A stretch of DNA of 64,000 bases, taken from contig NZ_JAUSUQ010000007.1 in NCBI RefSeq assembly GCF_030814135.1, positions 141,819 to 205,818 on the forward strand, in the 5' to 3' direction. Every line of letters begins with the position of its first letter. Position 1 is the stretch's first letter. Under the pieces are notes generated by a model. The model saw only the letters and a list, made by a program, of their open reading frames with translations. It was not told the DNA's origin and made no database searches. This document shows positions 9,651-18,669 of the stretch, in pieces. The stretch comes from Caldalkalibacillus uzonensis. Lineage in GTDB: Bacteria; Bacillota; Bacilli; Caldalkalibacillales; Caldalkalibacillaceae. The position numbers and the translations under genes were made by a program.

Positions 9651-9670
9651 CGGGTATAATCGGGTATAAT
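9651..9670 (+). repeat. Tandem duplication of CGGGTATAAT upstream of rpiB
   Basis: Two perfect head-to-tail copies of a 10-bp unit, each holding a perfect -10 hexamer TATAAT (9655-9660 and 9665-9670). No good -35 is seen for either, but this is the best promoter candidate for the rpiB-ywlG unit. Confidence 0.8.
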
Positions 9671-9733
9671 AATTAAGAAGCCTTTTTGATCACCGCCAAA
9701 AGCGCATATGTGTCGAGAAAGGAGGGGGAAACC

Positions 9734-10186
9734 GTGAAAATTGCCATTGGTTCTGATCACGGAGGTTACCGATTAAAAGAAGAGATTAAAAGCATGCTCA
9801 CTGAAATGGGACATGAAGTTGAGGATTTTGGTTGCCACTGTGCCGATTCGGTAGATTATCCCGATTATGCCGGCCCTGTGGCCCAGAAAGTGGCCGGCGG
9901 TGAGTTTGAGCGGGGTATTTTGATTTGCGGGACAGGGATCGGTATGTCTATTACGGCCAACAAGATCAGGGGGATTCGCTGTGCTTTGGCCCACGATACG
10001 TTCAGTGCCAAAATGACCCGCTTGCATAACGACAGCAATATATTGGCCATGGGTGAACGGGTGATTGGCCCTGGCTTAGCGAAAGAAATTGTTAAAGTAT
10101 GGCTGGAGACGGAATTTGAAGGAGGGCGCCATGCCCGCCGTATTGATAAAATAAATGTGCTGGAAAAGGAGACGGAGGCAACATGA
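9734..10186 (+). CDS. rpiB: Ribose-5-phosphate isomerase B / RpiB-LacAB family (YwlF)
   Basis: A 150-residue sugar-phosphate isomerase interconverting ribose-5-P and ribulose-5-P. GTG 9734 is the start because AAAGGAGGGGG lies 5 bases upstream and the protein then begins VKIAIGSDHGGY, as expected. Active-site motifs are SDHGGY, ICGTGIGMSI (catalytic Cys) and HNDSNILAMGERV. It overlaps ywlG by 4 bases. The same order (ywlF-ywlG-glyA-upp) is found in B. subtilis. Confidence 0.94.
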   Translation: MKIAIGSDHGGYRLKEEIKSMLTEMGHEVEDFGCHCADSVDYPDYAGPVAQKVAGGEFERGILICGTGIGMSITANKIRGIRCALAHDTFSAKMTRLHNDSNILAMGERVIGPGLAKEIVKVWLETEFEGGRHARRIDKINVLEKETEAT

Positions 10187-10740
10187 AGTTAACCTCCATC
10201 TATGACCAAACCAGACAAGTGCTGCAGGATCTCCTGGACCAATATCCCCTGGGCACCAAGCAGATTCTCGTACTTGGGGTCAGCACCAGTGAAGTGCTAG
10301 GGGAGAAAATCGGCACCCACGGAAGTGATGATGTGGCGGAAGCTATTTTCCGTGCTGTTGAAGATGTGCGGCAGAAACACGGTTTTCACATCGCTTACCA
10401 ATGCTGTGAACATCTAAACAGGGCCCTGGTCGTGGAAAAGCGTACGGCTGATATCTTTCAGTTGGAAGAAGTGACCGTCATCCCTGCACCCAAGGCCGGG
10501 GGCGCCATGGCCGCCTATGCCTACCGCCAACTGGCTGATCCAGTCATGGTGGAACATATTCAAGCCCATGCCGGTATCGACATTGGCGATACCTTGATCG
10601 GTATGCATCTCAAACATGTGGCTGTCCCAGTCAGAGGCACGCTTAAGCAAGTAGGGAAGGCTCATGTTACGATGGCCAAAACACGGCCCAAGCTGATCGG
10701 AGGATCACGGGCCATCTACGAATTGGAGAAAAAGAATTGA
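10183..10740 (+). CDS. ywlG: YwlG family protein (TIGR01440, DUF436)
   Basis: A 185-residue conserved Firmicutes protein of unknown biochemistry. The ATGA overlap with rpiB suggests coupled translation. Conserved features seen are LGVSTSEVLGEKIGTHGSDD, YQCCEHLNRALV, and APKAGGAMAAYAY. It resembles the thioredoxin-independent, cytosolic members found next to glyA. I do not assign a function; co-location with rpiB and glyA hints at one-carbon or pentose metabolism but proves nothing. Confidence 0.85.
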   Translation: MKLTSIYDQTRQVLQDLLDQYPLGTKQILVLGVSTSEVLGEKIGTHGSDDVAEAIFRAVEDVRQKHGFHIAYQCCEHLNRALVVEKRTADIFQLEEVTVIPAPKAGGAMAAYAYRQLADPVMVEHIQAHAGIDIGDTLIGMHLKHVAVPVRGTLKQVGKAHVTMAKTRPKLIGGSRAIYELEKKN

Positions 10741-10825
10741 TTTACGCTGACGATCTGTTATAGTAGTTAGAAATGAGAAAACTGACCAATCGAGAACAGG
10801 ACAGCCTAAAGGGGGAAGCGAAACG

Positions 10826-12067
10826 ATGGATATTTTACATAAGCAAGATCCGGAAATTTACGAAGCCATTCAAGCAGAATTGGGCCGTCAGCGCAGCAAA
10901 ATTGAGCTGATTGCCTCTGAAAACTTTGTCAGCCGGGCGGTTTTGGAAGCCATGGGCAGTGTGCTGACCAATAAATATGCCGAAGGTTACCCAGGCCGCC
11001 GCTATTATGGTGGTTGCGAACATGTGGATGTGGCTGAAGAGCTGGCACGGGAACGGGTGAAAAAATTATTTGGTGCCGACCATGCCAACGTCCAGCCCCA
11101 TTCCGGGGCCCAGGCCAACATGGCTGTCTACTTTACAGTTCTAAAACCGGGTGATACCGTGCTGGGGATGAATCTGTCCCACGGGGGACATTTGACCCAC
11201 GGCAGCCCTGTCAACTTCTCCGGCACCCTGTACAATTTTGTTGACTACGGAGTAGACCCGGACACGCACCGGATTGACTATGATGATGTTTTAAACAAGG
11301 CCAAAGAACATAAGCCCAAGTTGATTGTCGCTGGCGCCAGCGCCTATCCACGGGTGATCGATTTTGCCCGCTTGAAGGAGATCGCTGATGAAGTGGGTGC
11401 CTTGCTGATGGTGGATATGGCTCACATCGCAGGCCTTGTGGCGACAGGTCATCACCCTTCACCGGTACCTTATGCGGACTTTGTCACTTCTACCACCCAC
11501 AAAACATTGCGTGGCCCCCGCGGCGGTTTGATTTTGTGTAAAGCTGAATACGCCAAACAGATTGATAAAGCCGTCTTTCCGGGCATGCAGGGCGGCCCGC
11601 TGATGCACATCATTGCCGCCAAAGCAGTTGCCTTTAAAGAAGCTCTCAGTCCGGAATTTAAAGCCTATTCCCAAGCCATTATCGATAATGCCAAGCAGTT
11701 GGCTCAAAGCCTGACCGACCGCGGGTTTACGCTCGTTTCCGGCGGAACGGACAACCATCTGATTTTGATTGATGTGCGCAATTTAAACCTGACCGGTAAA
11801 CAGGCAGAGCACCTGTTGGATGAAGTGGGCATTACCTGCAACAAGAACACCATTCCGTTTGACCCTGAAAGCCCATTTGTCACCAGCGGCATTCGCATTG
11901 GCACGGCAGCGGTCACATCCAGAGGGTTTGATACGAAAGCAATGGAAGAGATTGCAGATATTATGGCTTTGGCGCTGAAACATCCGGAAGATGACAGCAA
12001 ACAACAGGAAGCCAGAGCGCGCGTCCGCCAGCTGACGGAACGCTTCCCGCTCTATCCGGAGCTGTAG
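10826..12067 (+). CDS. glyA: Serine hydroxymethyltransferase
   Basis: PLP enzyme converting serine and tetrahydrofolate to glycine and 5,10-methylene-THF. Full length (413 residues). Visible are [25 protein letters not shown], the HSGAQAN substrate loop, the PLP-binding VDMAHIAGL (Asp/His) and the Schiff-base lysine in [23 protein letters not shown] precedes the ATG. Ends 13 bases before upp, as in Bacillus. Confidence 0.97.
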   Translation: MDILHKQDPEIYEAIQAELGRQRSKIELIASENFVSRAVLEAMGSVLTNKYAEGYPGRRYYGGCEHVDVAEELARERVKKLFGADHANVQPHSGAQANMAVYFTVLKPGDTVLGMNLSHGGHLTHGSPVNFSGTLYNFVDYGVDPDTHRIDYDDVLNKAKEHKPKLIVAGASAYPRVIDFARLKEIADEVGALLMVDMAHIAGLVATGHHPSPVPYADFVTSTTHKTLRGPRGGLILCKAEYAKQIDKAVFPGMQGGPLMHIIAAKAVAFKEALSPEFKAYSQAIIDNAKQLAQSLTDRGFTLVSGGTDNHLILIDVRNLNLTGKQAEHLLDEVGITCNKNTIPFDPESPFVTSGIRIGTAAVTSRGFDTKAMEEIADIMALALKHPEDDSKQQEARARVRQLTERFPLYPEL

Positions 12068-12080
12068 GAAGGAGTTTGCC

Positions 12081-12710
12081 ATGAGTAAAGTCTATGTTTT
12101 CGATCATCCCTTGATTCAGCATAAACTAACCTATATTCGTAACAAGGAGACTGGGACCAAGGAATTTCGGGAACTGGTCGATGAAGTGGCTGCCTTGATG
12201 GCTTATGAAATTACGAGGGACATGCCTTTACAAGAGGTGGAAGTAGAGACTCCGGTGGCTAAGTGCAAATCGTATCTTTTAGCAGGGAAGAAGATCGGGC
12301 TGGTGCCTATCCTGCGCGCCGGATTGGGTATGGTGGATGGCATTTTAAAGCTGATTCCCGCAGCCAAAGTGGGGCATGTGGGTTTATACCGGGATCCTGA
12401 CACGTTGGAGCCGGTGGAATACTATGTGAAGCTGCCCAGTGACATTGAAGAGCGTGATTTTATTGTCATTGACCCTATGCTGGCTACGGGAGGATCAGCT
12501 GTGGCGGCCATTCACTCCCTCAAAAAGCGGGGAGCGTCCAATATGAAGCTGATGTGTTTGATTGCCGCACCGGAAGGGATTGAGCGGGTGCAAGAGGAGC
12601 ATCCTGATGTGGATATTTATGTGGCCAGTGTGGATGAGAAGCTGAATGAGAAAGGCTATATTGTCCCCGGCTTGGGCGATGCCGGCGACCGGCTGTTTGG
12701 CACAAAGTAA
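12081..12710 (+). CDS. upp: Uracil phosphoribosyltransferase
   Basis: Salvages uracil to UMP with PRPP. 209 residues, the usual length. The PRPP-binding loop is [12 protein letters not shown], and the uracil-binding C-terminal region [18 protein letters not shown] is intact. AGGAAGGAG upstream of the ATG; probably co-transcribed with glyA. Confidence 0.97.
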   Translation: MSKVYVFDHPLIQHKLTYIRNKETGTKEFRELVDEVAALMAYEITRDMPLQEVEVETPVAKCKSYLLAGKKIGLVPILRAGLGMVDGILKLIPAAKVGHVGLYRDPDTLEPVEYYVKLPSDIEERDFIVIDPMLATGGSAVAAIHSLKKRGASNMKLMCLIAAPEGIERVQEEHPDVDIYVASVDEKLNEKGYIVPGLGDAGDRLFGTK

Positions 12711-12766
12711 CATCCGCAGATCATAAATATAACTTGCAGCATTAAATATTAAAGGAGATGCTTCAT

Positions 12767-13924
12767 ATGCGTAAAATCAAGGTGATGTCCATTTTTGGGA
12801 CACGCCCTGAAGCGATTAAAATGGCCCCACTGGTTCATGAATTGAAAAAGCATGAGCAAGAGATTGAATCGTTGGTCACGGTGACTGCCCAGCATCGGGA
12901 AATGCTGGATCAGGTGTTGCGCCTGTTCAAAATCGCCCCTGATTATGATCTCAATATCATGCAAGCCCGCCAAACGTTAACTCAGGTGACGGTAAGGGCT
13001 CTGGAAGGTTTGGAGGCGGTCATTAAAGAGGCCAAACCTGACATCATTCTGGTTCATGGGGATACGACAACCACCTTTGTGGCCAGCCTGGCTGCTTTTT
13101 ACCATCAAATCGCAGTTGGACATGTGGAAGCAGGTCTCAGGACTTACCGCAAAGATTCCCCCTATCCTGAAGAAATGAACCGTCAATTAACAGGTGTGTT
13201 GGCTGACTTGCATTTTGCTCCAACCCAGCAGGCAGCTGAACACTTGTTACAGGAACATAAGCCTGCCGAAAGTATTTATATTACCGGTAACACGGCCATT
13301 GACGCCCTGAAGACCACCGTACGGGACGATTACACACATCCCATTCTGGAACAGCTGGGGAATTCCCGGATGATTTTGATGACGGCTCACCGGAGGGAAA
13401 ATCTGGGAGAACCCATGCGGCGCATTTTCAGAGCGGTACGCCGACTGGTTACTGAGCAGGGGGACATCCACGTGGTCTACCCGGTCCACTTAAATCCTGC
13501 GGTTCGGGAAGCAGCTCAGGATATCCTCGGCGGACATGACCGCATTCATCTTATTGAGCCGCTGGATGTACTTGACTTCCATAATTTTGCGGCCCGTGCC
13601 CATCTCATTTTGACCGACTCGGGTGGCATTCAGGAAGAGGCTCCTTCCCTTGGCGTTCCCGTTCTTGTTTTGCGGGATACCACCGAGCGTCCAGAGGGAG
13701 TGCAAGCAGGTACGTTAAAACTGGCCGGCACTCAAGAGGAAGAGGTCTATCAGCTGACCCGACAGTTATTAACAGACAACCGGATGTATGAACAAATGGC
13801 CAAGGCATCCAATCCTTACGGAGATGGGCAGGCATCCAAACGGATTGTGGAGGCTATCCTCCATTATTACGGCAGGCGTTCTGAACGGCCAGCTTCCTTT
13901 CAAGTGCCGCTTATCATCTCATAA
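12767..13924 (+). CDS. mnaA: UDP-N-acetylglucosamine 2-epimerase (non-hydrolysing)
   Basis: Interconverts UDP-GlcNAc and UDP-ManNAc, a precursor for teichoic-acid linkage units and polysaccharides. 385 residues starting MRKIKVMSIFGTRPEAIKM at ATG 12767 (AAAGGAG 9 bases upstream; the ATG at 12758 overlaps the ribosome site). Key motifs are GTRPEAIK, HGDTTTTF, GHVEAGLRT, PEEMNRQ, TAHRREN, and TDSGGIQEEAP. Found upstream of the atp operon in several thermophilic Bacillaceae. Confidence 0.95.
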   Translation: MRKIKVMSIFGTRPEAIKMAPLVHELKKHEQEIESLVTVTAQHREMLDQVLRLFKIAPDYDLNIMQARQTLTQVTVRALEGLEAVIKEAKPDIILVHGDTTTTFVASLAAFYHQIAVGHVEAGLRTYRKDSPYPEEMNRQLTGVLADLHFAPTQQAAEHLLQEHKPAESIYITGNTAIDALKTTVRDDYTHPILEQLGNSRMILMTAHRRENLGEPMRRIFRAVRRLVTEQGDIHVVYPVHLNPAVREAAQDILGGHDRIHLIEPLDVLDFHNFAARAHLILTDSGGIQEEAPSLGVPVLVLRDTTERPEGVQAGTLKLAGTQEEEVYQLTRQLLTDNRMYEQMAKASNPYGDGQASKRIVEAILHYYGRRSERPASFQVPLIIS

Positions 13925-13978
13925 AGCAGTTGATTTGGAACGATGGTGCAGTTGAGCAATAAGCTTTTATATACCGCG

Positions 13979-14020
13979 GGCACAATTCCCTTTCGCCAAA
14001 CAGGAATTGTGCCTCTTTTT
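13979..14020 (+). terminator. Terminator after mnaA
   Basis: Perfect 10-bp stem GCACAATTCC (13980-13989)/GGAATTGTGC (14003-14012), 13-base loop, then CTCTTTTT. It directly abuts the ribosome site of the thiolase gene. Confidence 0.85.
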
Positions 14021-14039
14021 AAAGGAGGTTCTCGGGTCA

Positions 14040-15221
14040 ATGAGAGAAGTGGTGATTGTCAGTGCTGCCCGGACAGCGATTGGTAATTTTGGAGGTGCAT
14101 TGAGCCAAATTCCGGCGACCACATTGGGTGCGGTGGTCATCAAAGAAGTGTTAAACAGGGCCGGGGTCGCGGCTGATCAGGTGGATGAAGTGATTATGGG
14201 CAACGTGTTGCAAGCAGGCCTGGGACAGGGACCGGCCAGACAGGCAGCGCTCCAGGCAGGTCTGCCCCACCATGTGCCGTCCATGACGATCAACAAACTA
14301 TGTGGTTCCGGATTGAAAGCAGTGCATTTGGCTGCCCAAGCTATTCAACTGGGAGAGGCAGATATTGTGGTAGCCGGGGGAATGGAAAATATGAGCTTAG
14401 CCCCTTATTTGCTGCCTAAAGCGCGTCAGGGATACCGCATGGGGGATCAGCAAGTGGTGGACAGCATGTTGCAAGATGGCTTGCTTTGTGCCATGAACAA
14501 CTATCACATGGGCATTACCGCTGAAAATTTGGCTGAAAAATACGACATCAGCCGTGAAGAACAGGATCAATTTGCTGCATTAAGCCAGCAAAAAGCGGAG
14601 CGCGCCCTCGCTGAAGGGCGGTTTAAAGAGGAGATTGTACCTGTTGAGGTCCCACAGAAAAAAGGGGCTCCCCTCTTATTTGACACCGATGAGTTTCCCA
14701 GAGCGGGCGTGACGGCAGAATCACTGGCCAAACTGCGCCCAGCTTTCAAAAAAGACGGAACGGTGACGGCCGGCAATGCTTCCGGTATCAATGACGGGGC
14801 TGCAGCGGTGTTGGTTATGTCTGCTTCCAAAGCAGAGAAATTAGGGCTTGAACCACTGGCTGTGATCCGGGCCAATGGCCATGCCGGGGTTGACCCGTCC
14901 ATCATGGGTATCGGTCCTGTTCCCGCCACACAAAAAGCCCTCGCCAAACTGGGATTGTCGCTTAAAGACATGGATTTAATTGAAGCCAATGAAGCGTTTG
15001 CTGCTCAGTCTCTGGCCGTGGGCAAAGAGCTGGACTGGAACCCGGATATCGTTAATGTGAATGGGGGGGCCATTGCGTTGGGCCACCCGATTGGAGCCAG
15101 CGGAGCGCGCATTTTGGTCACCCTCTTGTTTGAAATGAAACGCAGACATGTAAAACGGGGCTTGGCCACACTGTGTATTGGCGGCGGCCAAGGGGTAGCT
15201 ACCATTGTAGAACGCCCATAA
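14040..15221 (+). CDS. Acetyl-CoA acetyltransferase (thiolase)
   Basis: A 393-residue thiolase catalysing condensation of two acetyl-CoA or cleavage of acetoacetyl-CoA. The start at ATG 14040 gives the canonical [23 protein letters not shown] lies 11 bases upstream. The nucleophile Cys is in [11 protein letters not shown], with [13 protein letters not shown], the His in [16 protein letters not shown], and the second Cys in TLCIGGGQG. All catalytic residues are present. It forms, with the thioredoxin-like and two-component genes, a block not usual between mnaA and atp. Either biosynthetic (PHB/mevalonate type) or degradative use is possible. Confidence 0.93.
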   Translation: MREVVIVSAARTAIGNFGGALSQIPATTLGAVVIKEVLNRAGVAADQVDEVIMGNVLQAGLGQGPARQAALQAGLPHHVPSMTINKLCGSGLKAVHLAAQAIQLGEADIVVAGGMENMSLAPYLLPKARQGYRMGDQQVVDSMLQDGLLCAMNNYHMGITAENLAEKYDISREEQDQFAALSQQKAERALAEGRFKEEIVPVEVPQKKGAPLLFDTDEFPRAGVTAESLAKLRPAFKKDGTVTAGNASGINDGAAAVLVMSASKAEKLGLEPLAVIRANGHAGVDPSIMGIGPVPATQKALAKLGLSLKDMDLIEANEAFAAQSLAVGKELDWNPDIVNVNGGAIALGHPIGASGARILVTLLFEMKRRHVKRGLATLCIGGGQGVATIVERP

Positions 15222-15289
15222 GAACTTTTGGGCCGACAAGCCAAGAATGACTTGTAAAATCAAGGATCATGCAAACAGGGGGAGATGTT

Positions 15290-15649
15290 ATGCAAACCAT
15301 AGAAAACATCGAAGCTTATCAGAGCGCCATTAAAGAAGGAGTCACTGTTCTTATGTTCAGCGCAGATTGGTGTCCCGACTGTCGTGTCATTGACCCATTT
15401 ATGCCTGAAGTAGAAGAAAACTTCAAGTCCCAGCTCAAGATGTACAAAGTGGATCGTGACCAGATGCTTGATCTGGCTCAGCAGTTAGACGTGTTTGGGA
15501 TTCCCAGTTTCATCGCCTATCGTAACGGCCAGGAAATCATGCGTTTTGTCAATAAGGAGCGCAAAACACGGGAACAAATCGAAGCCTTTCTCAACCGGGT
15601 CGTGCAAGTCTCCCAGGCCCTAGAAGAGTACACAAAGTCCCTGTCTTAA
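15290..15649 (+). CDS. Thioredoxin-family protein with WCPDC active site
   Basis: A 119-residue thioredoxin-fold protein without signal peptide, so cytoplasmic. ATG 15290 follows AGGGGGAG at 6 bases. The redox centre is SADWCPDCR (CPDC rather than CGPC), and the cis-proline loop FGIPSF is present. Such CPDC proteins are small thiol-disulfide reductases of unknown partner in Bacillaceae. Its 3' end forms one arm of a terminator. Confidence 0.88.
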   Translation: MQTIENIEAYQSAIKEGVTVLMFSADWCPDCRVIDPFMPEVEENFKSQLKMYKVDRDQMLDLAQQLDVFGIPSFIAYRNGQEIMRFVNKERKTREQIEAFLNRVVQVSQALEEYTKSLS

Positions 15650-15663
15650 ATGCAGGGACTTTT
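15634..15663 (+). terminator. Terminator overlapping the end of the thioredoxin-like gene
   Basis: AAAGTCCCTG (15634-15643) pairs with CAGGGACTTT (15653-15662); the stop codon TAA lies in the loop. The T run is short (TTTT). Confidence 0.8.
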
Positions 15664-15716
15664 ACACATGATATGATAGAATAAAAGATTAACCTTCGGG
15701 GGAAGGGAGGGGTTAG

Positions 15717-16457
15717 ATGAAGGAGCTCAAAGTGTTGGTCGCTGATGACGACCCCAACGTTTGTGAGATTATTCGTCTCTATTTTGAAGAACATCACATC
15801 CAGGTGGTTGAAGCGAACGATGGGGAGGAGGCTGTCAGATTAACCGCAGAGGAACAGCCGGATGTGATTATTCTTGATGTGATGATGCCAGGGATGGACG
15901 GCTATGATGTCACTCGCCAACTGAGGACCAAAACAGATGTGCCCATTATTATGTTGACAGCAAAAGACAGCGAAATTGACCGGGTACTTGGACTGGAATT
16001 AGGGGCGGATGATTATGTAACCAAGCCGTTCAGCCCGCGGGAACTGGTGGCTCGCATCAAGGCGATCTTGCGGCGCATGTCCCGGGAGAGGGAAGAGGAA
16101 CGCAAGGACAACGGTCAGGGAGCCAAAGAGGCTGTACAAGTGGAAGCAGGCCCCCTGTTCATAGATGCCGAACGCCGCGAAGTGTCCGTTCATGGCCAGG
16201 CCATTAGCCTTAGGCCCAAAGAATTTGATTTGCTTCTTTACCTGGCACGCCATCCTGGAGTCGTACTGGGGCGGGAACAACTGTTGGAGCAGGTGTGGGG
16301 TTATGATTTTTACGGCGATATGCGCACTGTTGACGCCCACATTAAAAAATTGCGGAAAAAGTTGAATGAGTATGATCTTGAATGCATTCATACAGTATGG
16401 GGTGTCGGTTACCGCTTTGAACTGCCGGCAGACAAACAAGGACGTGATGGGGCGTGA
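15717..16457 (+). CDS. OmpR/PhoB-family response regulator
   Basis: A 246-residue DNA-binding response regulator. The receiver domain has the acidic pocket ADDD, phospho-acceptor D54 (ILDVMMPG), the Thr of MLTAKD and K103 (VTKPFSP). A charged linker precedes a C-terminal winged helix with LRPKEFDLLLYLARH, REQLLEQVWGYDFYGDMRTVDAHIKKLRKK and VWGVGYRF. GGGAAGGGAGGGG precedes the ATG. It overlaps the kinase gene by 4 bases (GTGA). The TTCACA direct-repeat array at 17938-17986 downstream of the kinase gene is of the kind bound by this regulator class, so it is a candidate self-linked target. Confidence 0.93.
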   Translation: MKELKVLVADDDPNVCEIIRLYFEEHHIQVVEANDGEEAVRLTAEEQPDVIILDVMMPGMDGYDVTRQLRTKTDVPIIMLTAKDSEIDRVLGLELGADDYVTKPFSPRELVARIKAILRRMSREREEERKDNGQGAKEAVQVEAGPLFIDAERREVSVHGQAISLRPKEFDLLLYLARHPGVVLGREQLLEQVWGYDFYGDMRTVDAHIKKLRKKLNEYDLECIHTVWGVGYRFELPADKQGRDGA

Positions 16458-17893
16458 CCAAGTGGCTTGGACGCAGTTTGTTCCGACGGCTGCTGATCAG
16501 TTACCTGATCACCGTTTTACTCGGACTGGGTGTGATGGGTACCGTGATCTCCTTTTTAACTACCAGTCATATCACTCAAACCAAAGAGCAGGAGATGCTC
16601 CGGCAAGCCAAGCGGGTCAATGCCACGATCCAGCATACAGACCAAGTGACGGAGCAGATGAAGGATACCTTGATCTTTTTGGACTCTGCTTTTGATGCCC
16701 GCATTTGGGTTTTTAACGAACGGGGAGAGATCATTGCCAGCTCCATGCCTGACGAAGTGTTTGTGGGCCGGGAAATGTCCACTTCCATAGTAGAACAGGT
16801 TATGCAAGGGCAGGATGTGATTAAAAATCTCAATATAGAAGGCTTGCCTCGGCCGATGATGTCTGTGGTTGTACCCTGGGGGGAAGAAGACCAACTATAT
16901 GGGGGTATTGTCCTTCATTCCCCCATTGAAGGTATTGAGTCCACCTTTCGCAATTTGCGGGAAACGGTCTTGTGGGCGATGCTGTTTGCCATCTTGGTCA
17001 CCACGGTCATGGTTTCCTACCTTTCCTGGTCCATCTCCCGCCCGTTGCGACATATTGAGCAGGCAGCCAATGAAATTGCCCTCGGCAACTACAGGAAAAG
17101 AGTACAGGAACAATCGGCTGATGAAATAGGCGAACTGGCCAAAAGTTTTAACCACATGGCCGAAAAACTGGAACAGGTAGAGAACGAGCGTCAAGCCCAG
17201 GAGCAGAAGCGTGATGAATTTTTGGCCAATATTTCCCACGAATTGCGCACCCCATTAACATCCATGCAAGGCTTTTTGGAAGCATTGCAGGATGGATTGG
17301 TTAAGGATGAAGAGTCGAAGCGGCGTTATTATGATGTGATGTACCGGGAAACGATGCACTTAAACCGGCTGGTAGACGACATGATGGATTTAATCAAACT
17401 GGAAAAAGGAGATATTAAACTGGAACCTTACCATGTTCAGGTGGGAGAGATTATTGAAAAAGTCGTCTTCCTGCAGGAAGCCAAGGCAGAAGAGCGGCAC
17501 AACGAGATCCATGTCGATTATCCGGATGATTTACCGGCGTTGTGGGCTGACCCAGTCCGCTTGGAGCAGATCTTTAACAATTTACTTGGCAATGCGATTA
17601 AATTTACAGAGAATGGCACCATTCGGATCACCATTAGATCTAATCATCAATCCATCATTGTCTCAATCACCGATACGGGGATTGGTATTCCCTCCCATGA
17701 CTTGCCCAAAATTTGGGACCGCTTTTTCAAAGTGAATCGCATGCGCTCTAAAAAAGAAGGAGGAACAGGCTTGGGCTTAGCGATAGTCAAAGAACTGGTG
17801 GAGCTGCACGGGGGTACGATTGAGGTGCAGAGTGAGGTGGGCAAGGGGACCACCTTTACGGTCACATTTCCCCTTAGACGAGCGAAAGCCTAA
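16454..17893 (+). CDS. Sensor histidine kinase
   Basis: A 479-residue membrane kinase paired with the upstream regulator. GTG 16454 overlaps the regulator stop by 4 bases. Layout: TM1 (about 12-34), an extracytoplasmic domain of about 130 residues with a PAS/Cache-like feel (RIWVFNERGEIIASSM), TM2 (about 171-193, MLFAILVTTVMVSYL), HAMP (SRPLRHIEQAANEIA), HisKA with the phospho-acceptor in LANISHELRTPL, and an HATPase_c domain with NLLGNAIKFT, DTGIGIP, and GGTGLGLAIVKEL. All kinase boxes are intact. The signal is unknown. It resembles PhoR/ResE/WalK-class kinases. Confidence 0.93.
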   Translation: MTKWLGRSLFRRLLISYLITVLLGLGVMGTVISFLTTSHITQTKEQEMLRQAKRVNATIQHTDQVTEQMKDTLIFLDSAFDARIWVFNERGEIIASSMPDEVFVGREMSTSIVEQVMQGQDVIKNLNIEGLPRPMMSVVVPWGEEDQLYGGIVLHSPIEGIESTFRNLRETVLWAMLFAILVTTVMVSYLSWSISRPLRHIEQAANEIALGNYRKRVQEQSADEIGELAKSFNHMAEKLEQVENERQAQEQKRDEFLANISHELRTPLTSMQGFLEALQDGLVKDEESKRRYYDVMYRETMHLNRLVDDMMDLIKLEKGDIKLEPYHVQVGEIIEKVVFLQEAKAEERHNEIHVDYPDDLPALWADPVRLEQIFNNLLGNAIKFTENGTIRITIRSNHQSIIVSITDTGIGIPSHDLPKIWDRFFKVNRMRSKKEGGTGLGLAIVKELVELHGGTIEVQSEVGKGTTFTVTFPLRRAKA

Positions 17894-17937
17894 ATAGGCT
17901 ACGGTGAGAGAGGGCCCTCCCAGCTCCGGAAAAAATG

Positions 17938-17986
17938 TTCACATTTTTTTCACATTATGTTCATAAGTGTTCACAATTTGGTTAAA
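17938..17986 (+). promoter_or_regulatory. TTCACA direct-repeat array (PhoP-box style)
   Basis: Hexamers TTCACA (17938), TTCACA (17949), TTCATA (17960), TTCACA (17970) and a degenerate TTAAAG (17982) are spaced 11, 11, 10 and 12 bases apart, one helical turn each. This is the layout of binding sites for PhoP-type regulators. A -10-like TATACT (18007-18012) follows and no good -35 is seen, as expected for an activated promoter. The likely target is the lipoprotein gene at 18115. Confidence 0.65.
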
Positions 17987-18114
17987 GTGTGGTCATGTTT
18001 GCCCTCTATACTAGAGGTTAACAAACCGGAGCTGCCGGTTGTGAAGACAATCCAGTGTATGAAACAAAGGATGGTCAGTTAACTGTCTGATTTAAAACAA
18101 GGAGGGCGATTGAT

Positions 18115-18252
18115 ATGTTTAAAAAACTGTTGCTCAGTTTAGCTTTAGTCTCCATTTTGCTGGTCGGCTGTGCCGAAGGTGCGGATGACCCGGGTACAGA
18201 ACAACCAGCTGATGTTCAAGAGCCTGCCGGTGAAGGTGAAAGCAGCAACTAA
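18115..18252 (+). CDS. 45-residue lipoprotein
   Basis: A very small gene with a strong ribosome site (ACAAGGAGGG, 8 bases before the ATG at 18115). The product starts MFKKLLLSLALVSILLVGC, a complete lipoprotein signal with lipobox LVGC, and the mature peptide of about 27 residues is acidic and low-complexity (EGADDPGTEQPADVQEPAGEG). It would be tethered to the outer face of the membrane. It is bracketed by a repeat-array promoter and a perfect terminator, so it is its own transcription unit next to a two-component system. Function unknown; a secreted ligand, buffer of the kinase, or envelope stress peptide are possible. Confidence 0.8.
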   Translation: MFKKLLLSLALVSILLVGCAEGADDPGTEQPADVQEPAGEGESSN

Positions 18253-18262
18253 TGAAGCGGCT

Positions 18263-18290
18263 GCCCTGCCCCTGCAGGGCTTTTTTTTTT
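18263..18290 (+). terminator. Strong terminator after the small lipoprotein gene
   Basis: GCCCTGC (18263-18269)/GCAGGGC (18274-18280) with a 4-base loop and ten T. Confidence 0.92.
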
Positions 18291-18347
18291 CGCTTTTTAG
18301 ACACAATTTTGACAAACTTTTGGGAATGGAAAATGATTTCCTTCACA

Positions 18348-18376
18348 TTGACAAACATAAGTCAATATTATACGAT
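18348..18376 (+). promoter_or_regulatory. Promoter of the atp operon
   Basis: A perfect -35 TTGACA (18348-18353), 17-bp spacer and -10-like TACGAT (18371-18376), with overlapping TATTAT and TATAAC nearby. A second TTGACA at 18309-18314 has AATGAT 17 bases later (18332-18337). About 80 bases of leader separate it from atpZ. Confidence 0.65.
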
Positions 18377-18457
18377 ATAACAGGTATCTTTAGTTGTGAA
18401 GGAGTTCACTGGAAGCGATTCACTTTTCGTGCTTAACGAGACAGAGGGGGTTTATGT

Positions 18458-18667
18458 GTGGCTGGTTCCAACTCCCCGTGGCGAGCCTTATCAGTGGTCA
18501 GTTTGATCGGCATCGATCTGGCTGCCTGTACCATTATCGGCTATTGGTTGGGGCGTCAGGCGGACCAGTGGCTGGGTACAGAACCGCTGGGGCTCATCAT
18601 CGGTGTGTTTGCGGGGCTGGGAGCCGGTATCCTAAGTATTATCCCTGTTGTGAAAAAGTATCTGTGA
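18458..18667 (+). CDS. atpZ: AtpZ, small membrane protein of alkaliphile atp operons
   Basis: A 69-residue protein with two membrane helices (SVVSLIGIDLAACTIIGYWLG and LGLIIGVFAGLGAGILSIIPVV), starting GTG 18458 with AGAGGGGG 7 bases upstream. It belongs to the AtpZ/AtpI family. In alkaliphilic Bacillus, AtpZ and AtpI form a membrane complex reported to assist Mg2+/Ca2+ supply or assembly of the ATP synthase. An ATG at 18454 in another frame runs through into atpI but codes nothing family-like over this part. Confidence 0.85.
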   Translation: MAGSNSPWRALSVVSLIGIDLAACTIIGYWLGRQADQWLGTEPLGLIIGVFAGLGAGILSIIPVVKKYL

Positions 18668-18669
18668 CA

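Noticed and set aside
18454..18669. Possible 201-residue protein starting at 18454 and running into atpI
   Set aside because: The first 72 codons are an out-of-frame reading of atpZ; atpI begins at 18670 or 18682.
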